From positions 434,001 through 498,000 of the forward strand of contig NZ_AP023420.1 in NCBI RefSeq assembly GCF_018408705.1: DNA of 64,000 nucleotides, in the 5' to 3' direction. Shown here piece by piece: positions 25,454 through 34,948 of this stretch. The DNA comes from Pusillibacter faecalis (GTDB lineage: Bacteria; Bacillota; Clostridia; Oscillospirales; Oscillospiraceae). Below the pieces are notes generated by a model, which saw nothing but the letters and a program-made list of their open reading frames with translations, did no database searches and was not told where the DNA came from. Both the position numbers and the translations under genes were made by a program. The number at the start of each line of letters is the position of its first letter. The stretch's first letter is position 1.

Positions 25454-26542
25454 TCAGGCATGCTCCGCTTCGTATTTCCTCAGGAACTCCACCAAGGCCT
25501 CCACACCCTCCTTGGGCATGGCGTTGTAGATAGACGCCCGCAGGCCGCCTACGCTCTTGTGGCCCTTGAGGTTATCGAAGCCCGCCTCCTTGCTGGCGGC
25601 TACCACCTCGGCGTCCTGCTCCTTGCTGGGGGAGACGAACGGCACGTTCATGAGGGAACGATTCTCCTTCACCACCGCGCCGGTGAAGAACTTGCTCTGA
25701 TCCAGGAAGTCATACAGCACCGCCGCCTTCTCCTCGTTGCGCCGGTTCATAGCCTCCAGCCCTCCCTTGGCCAGCAGGTATTTGAACACCTTGCCGCAGC
25801 AGTAGATGGCCCAGCAGTTGGGGGTGTTATACAGCGAGTCGTTGTCCGCGTGGGTTTTATAGCTGAGGTAGGTGGGCACAAACTTCGACAGGTCTTCCCG
25901 CAGCAGGTCCTCCCGGATGATCACCACCGCCATGCCGGCGGGCCCCACGTTCTTCTGCACACCCGCCCAGATCAGGCCGTACTTGCTCACGTCGCAGGGC
26001 CGGGAGAGGAACATGGAGGACTGGTCGGAGACCAGGATTTTGCCCTTTGTGTCGGGCAGCTGATAGTAGGTGGTGCCGTTGATGGTCTCATTCTCGCAGA
26101 TGTAGACATAGTCTGCGTTCTCAGGAATGTCCAGGTCAGAGCAGTCGGGGATATAGGAGAAATTCTTGTCAGCAGAGGAGGCGACGATCTTCACCTCGCC
26201 GTACTTCTGCGCCTCCTTGATGGCCTTTTTCGACCAGGCGCCGGTCTCCACATAGCACGCAACGCCGTTTTTCATCAGGTTCATGGGGACCATGGCGAAC
26301 TGGACTGTGCCGCCGCCCTGGACAAACAGCACCTTGTAGTTGTCCGGGATGCCCATCAGCTTCCGCAGGTCCGACTCCGCCTCGTCCCGAATCTGCTGGA
26401 ACACCTTGGACCGGTGACTCATCTCCATCACGCACATCCCGCTGCCACGGTAGTTCATCATCTCGGCTGCAATCTCCTCCAAAACCTCCTCTGGCATCAT
26501 CGCTGGTCCTGCTGAAAAGTTATAGCTCCGTCCGTATTTCAT
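25454..26542 (-). CDS. serC: Phosphoserine aminotransferase
   Basis: 362 residues, full length for SerC; ATG behind AAGGAGG. PLP-dependent class V aminotransferase that interconverts 3-phosphohydroxypyruvate and phosphoserine with glutamate. Marks: NFSAGPAMMPEEVLEE, MEMSHRSKVF, VLFVQGGGTVQFAMVP, the PLP lysine in WAGVQKNVGPAGMAVV, and C-terminal GHKSVGGLRASIYNAM. It follows the GcvT/SHMT fusion by 30 bases and precedes the SdaAB stub. Its presence ties serine synthesis to the glycine-cleavage operon. Confidence 0.96.
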   Translation of the reverse strand: MKYGRSYNFSAGPAMMPEEVLEEIAAEMMNYRGSGMCVMEMSHRSKVFQQIRDEAESDLRKLMGIPDNYKVLFVQGGGTVQFAMVPMNLMKNGVACYVETGAWSKKAIKEAQKYGEVKIVASSADKNFSYIPDCSDLDIPENADYVYICENETINGTTYYQLPDTKGKILVSDQSSMFLSRPCDVSKYGLIWAGVQKNVGPAGMAVVIIREDLLREDLSKFVPTYLSYKTHADNDSLYNTPNCWAIYCCGKVFKYLLAKGGLEAMNRRNEEKAAVLYDFLDQSKFFTGAVVKENRSLMNVPFVSPSKEQDAEVVAASKEAGFDNLKGHKSVGGLRASIYNAMPKEGVEALVEFLRKYEAEHA

Positions 26543-26572
26543 CGCTTCTTTCCTCCTTCTTGAGAGTCCGCG

Positions 26573-29218
26573 CTACATGCAGTCTGCAAGGTGCTCCAGT
26601 GCTGCGTTAAATTCGGCATCCTGGAAGCAGTAACGCATCTCGGTATATCCGGCGCGAAGCGCCTCCACATCACCGGACACGTCCTGATTTCTCAGAATGC
26701 ACTCCGCCATCAGCTCTGCCAGCTTTTCAAACTCCTCTTTCCCAAAGCCAAAACGTGTCATCTCACTCACGCCCATTCTAAGCGCGCCGGAGGCGGTGAA
26801 GCCCTCCTCATCCGGCGTTGCCTGGTAGTTGACAATGATCCGATTCTCCTCCAGCCGCTCCGCGATCTCCGGACCCACGCCATAGCCCACCGACACAAGA
26901 ACCTGGTGGGTTTCCGTGTATCCAATTTCCGGGTCTCCCAACACGTGCAATCCCTGCTGTTTTAAGCATTTTGCAAAGTGCTTGGCGTTTTCTACCACAG
27001 CCTTTTGATAGCTGTCCTTAAAGCAATTCATCTCATAGGCCGCCATCAAAAGCCCCAGCTGCGTACCCAGGTGGTGGTTGGAGACACTACCCGGAAAGGT
27101 CCTGGCCTCGATCGTCTCCCAAAGGCCGTACTCTAGCTCCTCCGGCTGGTAATTGACGCCGATAATCCCACGCTGCGGGCCAAAAAAGGTCTTGTGCGTA
27201 GAGCCGGTGACAATATTGGCCCCCTCCTCAAACGGCTTCTGGAAATACTCGCCAATCAACCCCAGCACGTGGGCCATGTCATACATAATGGTGGCGGGAA
27301 TCTTTTGCTCTGTCAGAAATTGTCGGATTTCCGCCACAGGCTCCTTATGCAGCACCATGCTCTTACCAAAAACAATCAGCTCCGGCCGGTATTTTTCAAG
27401 AACCTTCTTGGTCTCCTCCACATCAATTTTAAAGAGATTGTCTTTACAAACCGGGAAATTCACAACTGCCGGGCGCTCCGTTACCGGGTCCACGGCGATA
27501 TAATCGTGCAGCGCCCCCATTGGCTGCGCGCTGAGATGTCCACCTTTGATGATATGGTTATTGAGCACGTAGCCTAGGCGCTGCGGCGTATGCTTTCGGT
27601 CCAGGCGGTTTTTCCAGTCCATCAGAGCAGAGAATACCGCCATATTGGACATCTGACCGCTGGTCACACGGGTCTCCACCTCTCGGCAGCCCAGGTATTG
27701 CCGCATCTGTTCCACCAGGAGCTGCTCCACCCGGTCAATGAATTTTGTTCCCTGGTAATAAAACACGTCCGCGTCATAGAAGGACTTGATCTTTTTGTGC
27801 TCCGCGTATCGAAACGCCGGGTCCGAGGCGCAGAGGAGCTGCACCGCGCGGCTGGCACTGTTCTCAGAGGGAATCAGATTCACACAGCGTCTTTGCCGCC
27901 ACTGGTGATTTTCTGTGGCCCGGGTGATCAGCTCCAATGCCTTGGCCGGGTAGTCCGTGGTCTCTGGAAGGGGCTGTACAGTCTCCTTTCCCTGGTACAA
28001 AATCGGCCTTGCATAGGGAGGTGTAGTGACCTGCATATGATAGGGCGGAATGGCCGCTCTCAGCCGCCGACCACGAATGTCCACCTCCACAATATCGTCC
28101 TCCAGAGTGTCACTGGCAAGATAGGCAAGCCCGATCGCGCGCTTGCCGCTCTCCTCCAAAATCACTGTCTGCAAGCCCTCGCCCTCGTGACAGTAATAGG
28201 GGACCATGGTGCCGCTGGTAATCCAGCCGATCTGCTTCTCTCCCCGGTAGACCGACATGCCCGCGCGCATCACGCCCCGGTCCAACAAGGTGATGGGAAA
28301 AATCCGCTTCGGGAGTGCGGAGAGGTCTCGAAAATCCCGGTTCATGATGCGCTGGAATGCCTCATACTGTGTTCGGAGTGCCTCCCGGCCTACAAAGCTG
28401 CCTTTGCGCTCTGAAAAGCTTACCGCAAAGCGGGCCAGAGACACAGCGAAAACCGGTATCTCCTCGCCCGTCGGGTCCAATCCCATCTCATGCCCGTAGA
28501 GTGGCAGTCCCGCCTCCAAGCGCAAGGTATCCCGGGCGCCCAGGCCGGCCGGCCTTGCCCCCAGTTCCAGCATTCGATTCCAAAACCACACCCCATCTGC
28601 ACTTTTCAGATAGACCTCATATCCCAGTGGCTCTCCTGTGTATCCGGTTTTTGCGATATAGGCCTGACGCCCTTCCAGCAGGTGTGTACCCAGGGCGTTT
28701 TTCACCGGCTCCGTAATCTCCGCCCCGCCAGTGAGGGTCAGCAGCATCTCCCGGGACTTAGGACCCTGCACGGCGACCGCCACATAGTCCGTCGTCACAT
28801 TGGTGATGGTGCAGTCATAGTCTCCCAGATAGCGGCTCAGATGCTCCAAGTCCTTTTCCGTGTTGGCGGCGTTGACCACCAGAAGAAAGCGGTCCTCAAA
28901 AAAACGGTAGAGATAGGCATCGTCCACGGCGCCGCCGCTCTCCGTCGGGATGATACAGTACTGAGCCTGGTCGAGGTCCAGCGCCAGAACATTGCTGCTC
29001 AGGACATGCTGTAAAAAGGCCACCCGGTCCGGTCCCTCCACTAACAGCCGTCCCATGTGGGAGACGTCAAAGAGGCTGCAGCAGCTGCGGGTGTATAGGT
29101 GCTCCGCCACAATGCCGCCGGGATACTGGATCGGCATCTCCCAGCCCCCAAAATCCACCATCGTGGCACCGGCGGCCACATGGGTCTTGTAATACTGAGT
29201 ACGTTTTAGCTCGCTCAT
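26573..29218 (-). CDS. Fusion of aminomethyltransferase (GcvT) and serine-hydroxymethyltransferase-like enzyme
   Basis: 881 residues from the ATG that follows AAGGAG. Residues ~1-365 are a complete GcvT: LFDVSHMGR, the catalytic Asp region GGAVDDAYL, TGYTGEPLGYE, ARDTLRLEAGLPLYGHE and the C-terminal barrel with GWITSGTMVP. After a ~25-residue proline-containing linker, residues ~395-875 are a PLP fold-type I enzyme related to SHMT: NLIPSENSAS, DMAHVLGLIG, and the PLP lysine in GSTHKTFFGPQRG. The SHMT half is divergent: canonical RYYGG and HTLRGPR-like text is replaced. GcvT makes methylene-THF from the GcvH-bound aminomethyl group; SHMT uses methylene-THF and glycine to make serine. The fusion would couple both steps. 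No stand-alone gcvT or glyA is in the window. Confidence 0.92.
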   Translation of the reverse strand: MSELKRTQYYKTHVAAGATMVDFGGWEMPIQYPGGIVAEHLYTRSCCSLFDVSHMGRLLVEGPDRVAFLQHVLSSNVLALDLDQAQYCIIPTESGGAVDDAYLYRFFEDRFLLVVNAANTEKDLEHLSRYLGDYDCTITNVTTDYVAVAVQGPKSREMLLTLTGGAEITEPVKNALGTHLLEGRQAYIAKTGYTGEPLGYEVYLKSADGVWFWNRMLELGARPAGLGARDTLRLEAGLPLYGHEMGLDPTGEEIPVFAVSLARFAVSFSERKGSFVGREALRTQYEAFQRIMNRDFRDLSALPKRIFPITLLDRGVMRAGMSVYRGEKQIGWITSGTMVPYYCHEGEGLQTVILEESGKRAIGLAYLASDTLEDDIVEVDIRGRRLRAAIPPYHMQVTTPPYARPILYQGKETVQPLPETTDYPAKALELITRATENHQWRQRRCVNLIPSENSASRAVQLLCASDPAFRYAEHKKIKSFYDADVFYYQGTKFIDRVEQLLVEQMRQYLGCREVETRVTSGQMSNMAVFSALMDWKNRLDRKHTPQRLGYVLNNHIIKGGHLSAQPMGALHDYIAVDPVTERPAVVNFPVCKDNLFKIDVEETKKVLEKYRPELIVFGKSMVLHKEPVAEIRQFLTEQKIPATIMYDMAHVLGLIGEYFQKPFEEGANIVTGSTHKTFFGPQRGIIGVNYQPEELEYGLWETIEARTFPGSVSNHHLGTQLGLLMAAYEMNCFKDSYQKAVVENAKHFAKCLKQQGLHVLGDPEIGYTETHQVLVSVGYGVGPEIAERLEENRIIVNYQATPDEEGFTASGALRMGVSEMTRFGFGKEEFEKLAELMAECILRNQDVSGDVEALRAGYTEMRYCFQDAEFNAALEHLADCM

Positions 29219-29237
29219 CGGGCTTTTCTCCTTCATT

Positions 29238-30623
29238 TCAGTGTTCGGCGCCAGAGAGTTTCCCCAGCACCGCCTCCAATGCGTCCTGTACGCCCTCTTC
29301 AAAGGTAGGGTGCGGACGCATGACGCGCAGCATCTGCTCTACAGTCAGGCCGTTGACAATGGCAGCCGTCATCTCGGAGATCATGTCTGTCGCATGCTCG
29401 CACATAAATTGTGCGCCAAGGATGGCATGGCTTTCGGCGTTCGCGACAATTTTTAAAAACGCCCGTCCTCCGTCCTGGATCACGGTTCTTCCGTTCGCAT
29501 ACATCACATATTTGCCGACCGCCACGGCACGTCCCTCCGCCTTGGCCTCCTCCGCCGTCATGCCGACGCAGGCAATCTCCGGCGCGCAGTAAATGCAACT
29601 GGGAACGGCAGTGAGATCAATCCGTCCAGCTCCTCCCATCATGCGCTCCACAGCGTCTATTCCCTGGGCAGCGGCCATGTGTGCCAATTGGATGTTTCCA
29701 GATACATCCCCAATGGCATAGATTCCCGGGAGGGACGTCTCATAGTTTTCATTCACGGCAATAAACCTACCGTTCATTGCAACGGCAACGTCCGGGGCAA
29801 AGAGCCCCTCCGTGTTGGGCCGCCTGCCAATGGCGCAGAGGACAGCCTCCCCGGCGGCGGACTCCTCCCCGCCCTTTCCGTGGAAGCAGACCCGCACGCC
29901 TCCCTCCGTTTTCTCCAGGCGGGTGACATCCGCTCCGGTGTGCACAGCAATTCCCCGCTTTTTAAAAATCATGCCGAGGTTTTGTCCCAGCTCCCGATCC
30001 AGCGCCGGCAGCAAGCGGTCCATCCCCTCAATCACTGTCACCTGACAGCCGAGGTCCGCGTAAAACGTGGCAAACTCCACCCCGATCACACCTCCGCCGA
30101 TCACGATCAGAGACTGGTAAAGCCGCCCGTTCTCCAGCAGGTCATCGGAGGTCATGACCTCCGGCAGGTCCAGCCCTGGAATAGGCGGGCGAGCGGGCAC
30201 CGCCCCTGTTGCCAACAGGATGTGTCGGGCAGTTAGCACCTGCTCGTTCTCTCCAGTAAGCCGCACCTGGGACGGGCCCAAAACCGTGGCGTTTCCCTGA
30301 AGAAGTTCCACCTTCTCCGCACGCAGCATGGTCTCAATTCCGCCGGAGAGCTGTGCGCTCACCTGGCGCTTGCGGGTGAGCATGGCTGCCATATCCAGCC
30401 GTACCTGCTGCGCCTCTATACCAAATCTGCCTCCGCGGATTCCTGCGGCAATTTCAGAGGCGTGCAGCAGCGTTTTGGTCGGAATACAGCCCCGGTTGAG
30501 ACAGGTTCCTCCCACCTCCCGCCGCTCGATCACCGCTGTCTTCCAGCCGCGCTTTGCTGCCCGCAACGCCGCCGTATAGCCGCCGGGGCCAGCTCCTATC
30601 ACAATCAGATCATAGTGAAACAT
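29238..30623 (-). CDS. lpdA: Dihydrolipoyl dehydrogenase (glycine cleavage L-protein)
   Basis: 461 residues; ATG at 30623 follows AGGGAG, five codons inside a weaker start. FAD-binding GAGPGGYTAALRAAKRG, redox disulfide GGTCLNRGCIPTK, NAD-binding VIGGGVIGVEFATFYADLG, YAIGDV, and the C-terminal dimer motif HPTFEEGVQDA with the catalytic His-Glu pair. It reoxidises the dihydrolipoyl arm of GcvH with NAD+. Sits between lplA and the GcvT/SHMT fusion. Confidence 0.96.
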   Translation of the reverse strand: MFHYDLIVIGAGPGGYTAALRAAKRGWKTAVIERREVGGTCLNRGCIPTKTLLHASEIAAGIRGGRFGIEAQQVRLDMAAMLTRKRQVSAQLSGGIETMLRAEKVELLQGNATVLGPSQVRLTGENEQVLTARHILLATGAVPARPPIPGLDLPEVMTSDDLLENGRLYQSLIVIGGGVIGVEFATFYADLGCQVTVIEGMDRLLPALDRELGQNLGMIFKKRGIAVHTGADVTRLEKTEGGVRVCFHGKGGEESAAGEAVLCAIGRRPNTEGLFAPDVAVAMNGRFIAVNENYETSLPGIYAIGDVSGNIQLAHMAAAQGIDAVERMMGGAGRIDLTAVPSCIYCAPEIACVGMTAEEAKAEGRAVAVGKYVMYANGRTVIQDGGRAFLKIVANAESHAILGAQFMCEHATDMISEMTAAIVNGLTVEQMLRVMRPHPTFEEGVQDALEAVLGKLSGAEH

Positions 30624-30638
30624 GGCAATCTCCCTCAT

Positions 30639-31625
30639 CTAAATCTCTTCTTCCGTCACCCACGCGCACAGCTCCTCCACCACCGTGTGTTCCAGCGGCA
30701 GTCTGCGAATGCAGCCACAAAGCTCCTCCGGGACAAACCGGCAGCCCCGCAGCGCATCGGACAATATGGTTCCCAGCGCGGCGTCCATGGCGTCTGTGTA
30801 AGCCCTGCTCTCCAAGAGGACTCCATCCCGCACCAGGCACTCCAGCGTCACCTCGCCCCAAGAAAAACGCTTGGTAAAGGAGGCTGTAAAAGCGAGTCTC
30901 TTCCCATAAATCCACTCCCAGCGCGCAAAGTCCGTCCTAAGCTGCTCCAGGGTCTTTTGATTCCACCGCTCCGCTGAAAAGGTCTCAGACGGGAGCTGAT
31001 AGATGCTCTCCAGCGCCTTGGTCATTGCCCTGCACATGTGCTCCACCGTCAGTCCTGGATGAAGCTCTGCCAAATTCACCACCCGGGAACGGACGGAGTC
31101 CACCCCCTTCCCTTCCAGCTTCATCCGGGAGGGGCTGAGGTATTTGCCAAGGCATTCCAAATCAGCATCCACCAGCAGCGTCCCATTGTGGAAGGCATAC
31201 CCGTTGTGGTTGTAAAAGGAATTCCCGGAAAACTTTCGCCCCTCCGCCAGAAGGTCGTTCCTCCCGGACAGCTCCGCCCCGATGCCAAGCAAATGACATG
31301 CCTCTAAAATCACACTCTGCTGCCGGCGCAGGTCGTAGTCCATCCCCTGCACGCAGAAAGTAAAATTTAAATTTCCCAAGTCGTGATAGACCGCTCCCCC
31401 GCCAGAGAGCCTACGGGCAAGGCTTCCGCCATCTCTTTGCAGTTCTGTCAGGCGGCACTCCCGCCAGGGATTCTGATTTCGTCCGATTACCACTGTACGG
31501 CGGTTTTGCCAGAGGTAGAGGATCAATTCTCCCTCCTCCACAGCTTCCATTAAAAAGCGCTCTACAGCGAGGTTTTCATAGGGTTCTGTCCCCGTCCCAA
31601 GATAGCACGTAATCCTCTGAATCAT
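30639..31625 (-). CDS. lplA: Lipoate-protein ligase A
   Basis: 328 residues. The biotin/lipoate ligase fold is shown by LWQNRRTVVIGRNQNPW, RRLSGGGAVYHDLGNLNFTF, and GRKFSGNSFYNHNGYAFHNGTLLVD, plus a C-terminal accessory domain. It adenylates free lipoate and attaches it to the lysine of GcvH. The gene overlaps gcvPB by ATGA, so lipoylation is built into the operon. This suggests the cell salvages lipoate; no lipA or lipB is seen here. Confidence 0.94.
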   Translation of the reverse strand: MIQRITCYLGTGTEPYENLAVERFLMEAVEEGELILYLWQNRRTVVIGRNQNPWRECRLTELQRDGGSLARRLSGGGAVYHDLGNLNFTFCVQGMDYDLRRQQSVILEACHLLGIGAELSGRNDLLAEGRKFSGNSFYNHNGYAFHNGTLLVDADLECLGKYLSPSRMKLEGKGVDSVRSRVVNLAELHPGLTVEHMCRAMTKALESIYQLPSETFSAERWNQKTLEQLRTDFARWEWIYGKRLAFTASFTKRFSWGEVTLECLVRDGVLLESRAYTDAMDAALGTILSDALRGCRFVPEELCGCIRRLPLEHTVVEELCAWVTEEEI

Positions 31626-33049
31626 AAGAACGCATGGCGCAAAACCATGTTGCGGGCCGCGGCAACCTCGTCCAACCGTCCCACCGGCGTGCGGGAGGGT
31701 GCGCTATGCAGCGCCTGCGGGTCCTCATAGCCCAGACGGTGGAGCTGGAGATAGATTTCACACGCCTCGTCTATCGCATCTTTGCTCTCCGTCTCACAGG
31801 GCTCCACCATCAGCGCCTCATGCACGATCAGCGGGAAGTACATGGTGGGCGGATGCATGCCGCAGTCCAGCATTCCCTTGGCCAGATCCAGCGCTGTGCA
31901 TCCGGTCTCCTGATGGAATGCGGCAAGACTCATCACAAATTCGTGCATACAGAGCCCAGGATAGGCCATGTCATAAGTCCCGCTGAGTCTTGCCTTCATG
32001 TAGTTGGCATTAAGAACTGCATGCTTTGCGGCCTCTGAGATTCCCTGTCTGCCAAGCGTCAGGATGTAGGTCAGCGCCTTGATGGCCACCGTGAAGTTTC
32101 CATAGAAGCTCTTGACCCGCCCGACGGATTTCTCCGGGATGTCAAAGTCAAACTGGCCGTCCCGCTCCACAGCCAGCGGCCCAGGCATATACGGGCGCAG
32201 AAAGCTTTTGCAGCCCACTGCTCCGGCGCCAGGGCCGCCGCCACCGTGAGGCGTTGCAAAGGTCTTGTGCAGGTTGGAGTGAACGCAGTCAAAGCCCATG
32301 TCACCGGGGCGTACAATCCCCATAATGGCGTTTAAATTCGCCCCGTCATAGTAGCACAGGCCGCCGGCATCGTGGACGATTTTGGTGATCTCCAGAATGT
32401 TTCTATCAAATATTCCCACGGTATTGGGGTTTGTCAGCATCAGTCCGGCTGTATCCGGCCCCACTGCCATCCGCAGGGCGTCCAGATCCACACAGCCATC
32501 CTCTCCAGAGGGAAGATTCACCACCTCAAAGCCGCACATCGCCGCCGTGGCCGGATTGGTTCCATGGGCGGAGTCCGGCACAAGAATTTTTCGCCGCGCC
32601 GTATCTCCCCGGTCCAGGTGATAGGCCTTGACCAGCATCACACCGGTAAGCTCACCGTGGGCGCCAGCGGCAGGCTGGAACGTCACCTCGTCCATGCCAA
32701 GAATCTCTCTTAGCTCCCTGCCCAGCAGGTGCAGCGCCTCCAATGCGCCCTGAACCGTCTCCACTGGCTGCAAGGGATGAAGCTGCGTGAAGCCCGGCAG
32801 GGCGGCCATCTCCTCGTCGATTTTGGGGTTATACTTCATCGTGCAGGAGCCTAGGGGATAAAATCCGTCGTTGACACCATAGACCTGCTTGCAAAGCGCG
32901 GTGTAATGCCGGAGCAGCTCATTCTCAGAAACCTGGGGCAGGTGCAGCGGTATTTCACGCGCCTCTGGCAGACATGCCTCCGGCACATCGCAGGCAGGCA
33001 ACAGGCTGAGACCGCGCCCCTCAGCGCCCCGCTCAAAAATCAACTTCAT
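31622..33049 (-). CDS. gcvPB: Glycine dehydrogenase (decarboxylating) subunit 2
   Basis: 475 residues, normal for the split P-protein beta subunit. PLP lysine in NLHKTFATPHGGGGPG; other marks are FYPLGSCTMKYNPKIDEEM, FQPAAGAHGELTG, PDSAHGTNPATAAM, NPNTVGIF and CYYDGANLNAIMG. It decarboxylates glycine and passes the aminomethyl group to lipoyl-GcvH. One base separates it from gcvPA. Confidence 0.97.
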   Translation of the reverse strand: MKLIFERGAEGRGLSLLPACDVPEACLPEAREIPLHLPQVSENELLRHYTALCKQVYGVNDGFYPLGSCTMKYNPKIDEEMAALPGFTQLHPLQPVETVQGALEALHLLGRELREILGMDEVTFQPAAGAHGELTGVMLVKAYHLDRGDTARRKILVPDSAHGTNPATAAMCGFEVVNLPSGEDGCVDLDALRMAVGPDTAGLMLTNPNTVGIFDRNILEITKIVHDAGGLCYYDGANLNAIMGIVRPGDMGFDCVHSNLHKTFATPHGGGGPGAGAVGCKSFLRPYMPGPLAVERDGQFDFDIPEKSVGRVKSFYGNFTVAIKALTYILTLGRQGISEAAKHAVLNANYMKARLSGTYDMAYPGLCMHEFVMSLAAFHQETGCTALDLAKGMLDCGMHPPTMYFPLIVHEALMVEPCETESKDAIDEACEIYLQLHRLGYEDPQALHSAPSRTPVGRLDEVAAARNMVLRHAFL

Positions 33050-33050
33050 A

Positions 33051-34367
33051 TCAAAGCGCCTCCTTTACAATCGCCGCGGCGCGGTCCAGCTCCTCCCTGC
33101 CGACCACCTCCGTCACGCACCAGAGAAGGCCGCCCTCCACCATCTGGCCGCCCAGGATTCCCTCCCGGGCCAGGGCATCCAAGATTCTCTCGCCGCTCTC
33201 GGGATCTGGCAGCTTGGTGACAAACTCATGGAAAAATTCTCCCTGGTACAGAAGATCCAGGCCGATCTTTTGCAGCTCTTGAGCAAAATAGTGCGCCTTT
33301 GAAGCACAGAGGCGGGCACACTGTTTCATTCCTCTTTCCCCCATGGCCGCCATGTAAACACCAGCGGCGAACGCACACAGTGCTTGGTTGGAACAGATAT
33401 TGGAAGACGCCTTTTCACGGCGGATATGCTGTTCCCTGGCAGAGAGGGTCAGGACATAGCCTACGTTTCCGTCCCCGTCATGGGTCTGACCCACGATCCG
33501 CCCTGGCAGTTTTCTCGTCATGGCAGAGGATGCCGCCATAAAGCCAAGATAAGGTCCTCCAAAGGCCAAGTCCAGTCCCAGCGGCTGCCCATCGCCCACG
33601 GCGATGTCCGCTCCGCACTCACGAGGTGTTTTGATCAGCGCACAGGCAATGGGGTTCACACCCATGACAAACTTTGCGCCCTTTTCATGAACCAGGGCGC
33701 CGATGGCGCTGGCATCTTCCAGCATTCCATAATAGTTGGGCTGCTGCAGATAGAAGCACGCCGCGTCAGCACCCAGCACCCCTCTCAGCGCCCCTATATC
33801 CGTCCTGCCATCTCTGGCCGGAATCACGTGCAATTCCGTTCCGGAGGCAAAGCAGTAAGTCCGCATGGTCTCAATCACCTGGGGGTTCACGGCGGCACTG
33901 ACATAGGCCTTGTTCCGCCTGCGGTCCCTGCACATAGGGATCGTTTCCGCCGCAGCCGTCGCTGCGTCATAGTGGGAAGCGTTGGACACATCCATGCCGG
34001 TGAGCTCGCAGATCATGGTCTGAAACTCAAAAATTCCCTGCAGCACCCCTTGGCTGATCTCCGCCTGGTAGGGGGTATAGCAGGTCACAAGTTCCTCCCG
34101 AGACATCACCGCCTTGACAACGGAGGGAATCATATGGCGGTAGGCGCCCGCTCCCCGGAGGACGGTTTGGAATACCCGGTTTTTCTGCGCATAGGAACTG
34201 ACCTTGGTCCGCACCTCCAGTTCGCTCATGCCTTCCGGCAGGTCCAGGCCAGCGCTGAGCAGCATCTCCTGCGGAACTGACCGATAGAGTTCCTCTATGG
34301 TATGAACGCCAATGGCCTCCAGCATCTCTCCGCGCTCCTCCTCGGTATGGGGAAGATAAGAACCCAT
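33051..34367 (-). CDS. gcvPA: Glycine dehydrogenase (decarboxylating) subunit 1
   Basis: 438 residues from ATG 34367 (ATG 34373 is equally possible; both share the AAAGGAGAG site). Family text: SYLPHTEEERGEML, FLGAGAYRH-like RGAGAYRHMIPSVVKAV, TCYTPYQAEISQGVLQGIFEFQTM, ELTGMDVSNASHYDAATAAAE, GDGQPLGL and FGGPYLGFMAA. It forms the P-protein with GcvPB. Lies 42 bases after gcvH. Confidence 0.97.
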   Translation of the reverse strand: MGSYLPHTEEERGEMLEAIGVHTIEELYRSVPQEMLLSAGLDLPEGMSELEVRTKVSSYAQKNRVFQTVLRGAGAYRHMIPSVVKAVMSREELVTCYTPYQAEISQGVLQGIFEFQTMICELTGMDVSNASHYDAATAAAETIPMCRDRRRNKAYVSAAVNPQVIETMRTYCFASGTELHVIPARDGRTDIGALRGVLGADAACFYLQQPNYYGMLEDASAIGALVHEKGAKFVMGVNPIACALIKTPRECGADIAVGDGQPLGLDLAFGGPYLGFMAASSAMTRKLPGRIVGQTHDGDGNVGYVLTLSAREQHIRREKASSNICSNQALCAFAAGVYMAAMGERGMKQCARLCASKAHYFAQELQKIGLDLLYQGEFFHEFVTKLPDPESGERILDALAREGILGGQMVEGGLLWCVTEVVGREELDRAAAIVKEAL

Positions 34368-34408
34368 TGTCATCACTCTCCTTTCTCCCGGAATCCCCCG
34401 GGCTGTCC

Positions 34409-34783
34409 TCACACCCCGCGGTAAGTCCGGTATTCCGCCGCGTTCATCAGCGCCTCCTGGTCGCTGATGTTTTCAACCTTTGCGATCCATGCGCCATAGG
34501 GGTCCTCGTTGAGCTTTTCAGGAGTGTCCTCCAGCCTCTCGTTCACCTCGGCAATCTCTCCAGTGACCGGGCTGATGACATCGGAGACAGCTTTGACTGA
34601 CTCAATATCGCACAGTGCCTCCCCCTTCGTTACCGTGTCCCCGGCCACCGGGAGATTGATAAAGACCAATCCCCCCATCTCATTTTGGGCATAGTCCGTG
34701 ATTCCCACCAGGGCCGTGGTCGCGTCCAACATCTTCACCCATTCGTCGTTCCTGGAATACTTCAGCTCTTCCGGAAATGTCAT
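34409..34783 (-). CDS. gcvH: Glycine cleavage system H protein
   Basis: 124 residues; ATG behind AAGGAGG. The lipoylated lysine is in DIESVKAVSDV; other marks are HEWV-like NDEWVKMLD, VGITDYAQNEMGGLVFINLP and NEDPYGAWIAKVE. GcvH shuttles the aminomethyl group between P-, T- and L-proteins. It is the first gene after the glycine riboswitch, so the whole downstream operon is placed under glycine control. Confidence 0.97.
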   Translation of the reverse strand: MTFPEELKYSRNDEWVKMLDATTALVGITDYAQNEMGGLVFINLPVAGDTVTKGEALCDIESVKAVSDVISPVTGEIAEVNERLEDTPEKLNEDPYGAWIAKVENISDQEALMNAAEYRTYRGV

Positions 34784-34824
34784 GTGATGTTCCTCCTTTA
34801 AAAATAACGTTTTCTTGTTTTTAT

Positions 34825-34866
34825 AAAAAGCAACGAGACACAAAGGCCTCACGGCCTTTGTGTCTC
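34825..34866 (-). terminator. Riboswitch-controlled terminator upstream of gcvH
   Basis: GAGACACAAAGGCC, loop GTGA, and the exact 14-bp complement, followed on the minus strand by GTTGCTTTTT. Its 5' arm shares the GAG of the riboswitch P1 3' strand, so aptamer folding and termination exclude each other. Confidence 0.93.
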
Positions 34867-34948
34867 TGTCCTTTTACCTGAGAGATTCCCGCCGCTTGGC
34901 GGCGGTTGCCCCGACGGTGCATGAACCAGGTCTCATGCTCTCTAGAGT
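34864..34948 (-). promoter_or_regulatory. Glycine riboswitch (single canonical aptamer)
   Basis: Read on the minus strand it has the gcvT-motif marks in order: ACTCTAGAGAG at the 5' side, GCACCGTCGGGGCAA in the core, then AATCTCTCAGGTAAAAGGAC and CAGAG closing P1. Glycine binding should stabilise P1 and prevent the overlapping terminator hairpin, turning gcvH and the rest on. Upstream there is no second full aptamer; a short helix (GAAC...GTTC near 34955-34972) could be the remnant 'ghost' partner known from singlet glycine riboswitches. Confidence 0.93.

Noticed and set aside
25123..25533. Plus-strand frame of 136 residues after the tRNA genes
   Set aside because: It overlaps the serine operon terminator, the SdaAB stub and the serC end in antisense; the stub match on the other strand is better evidence.
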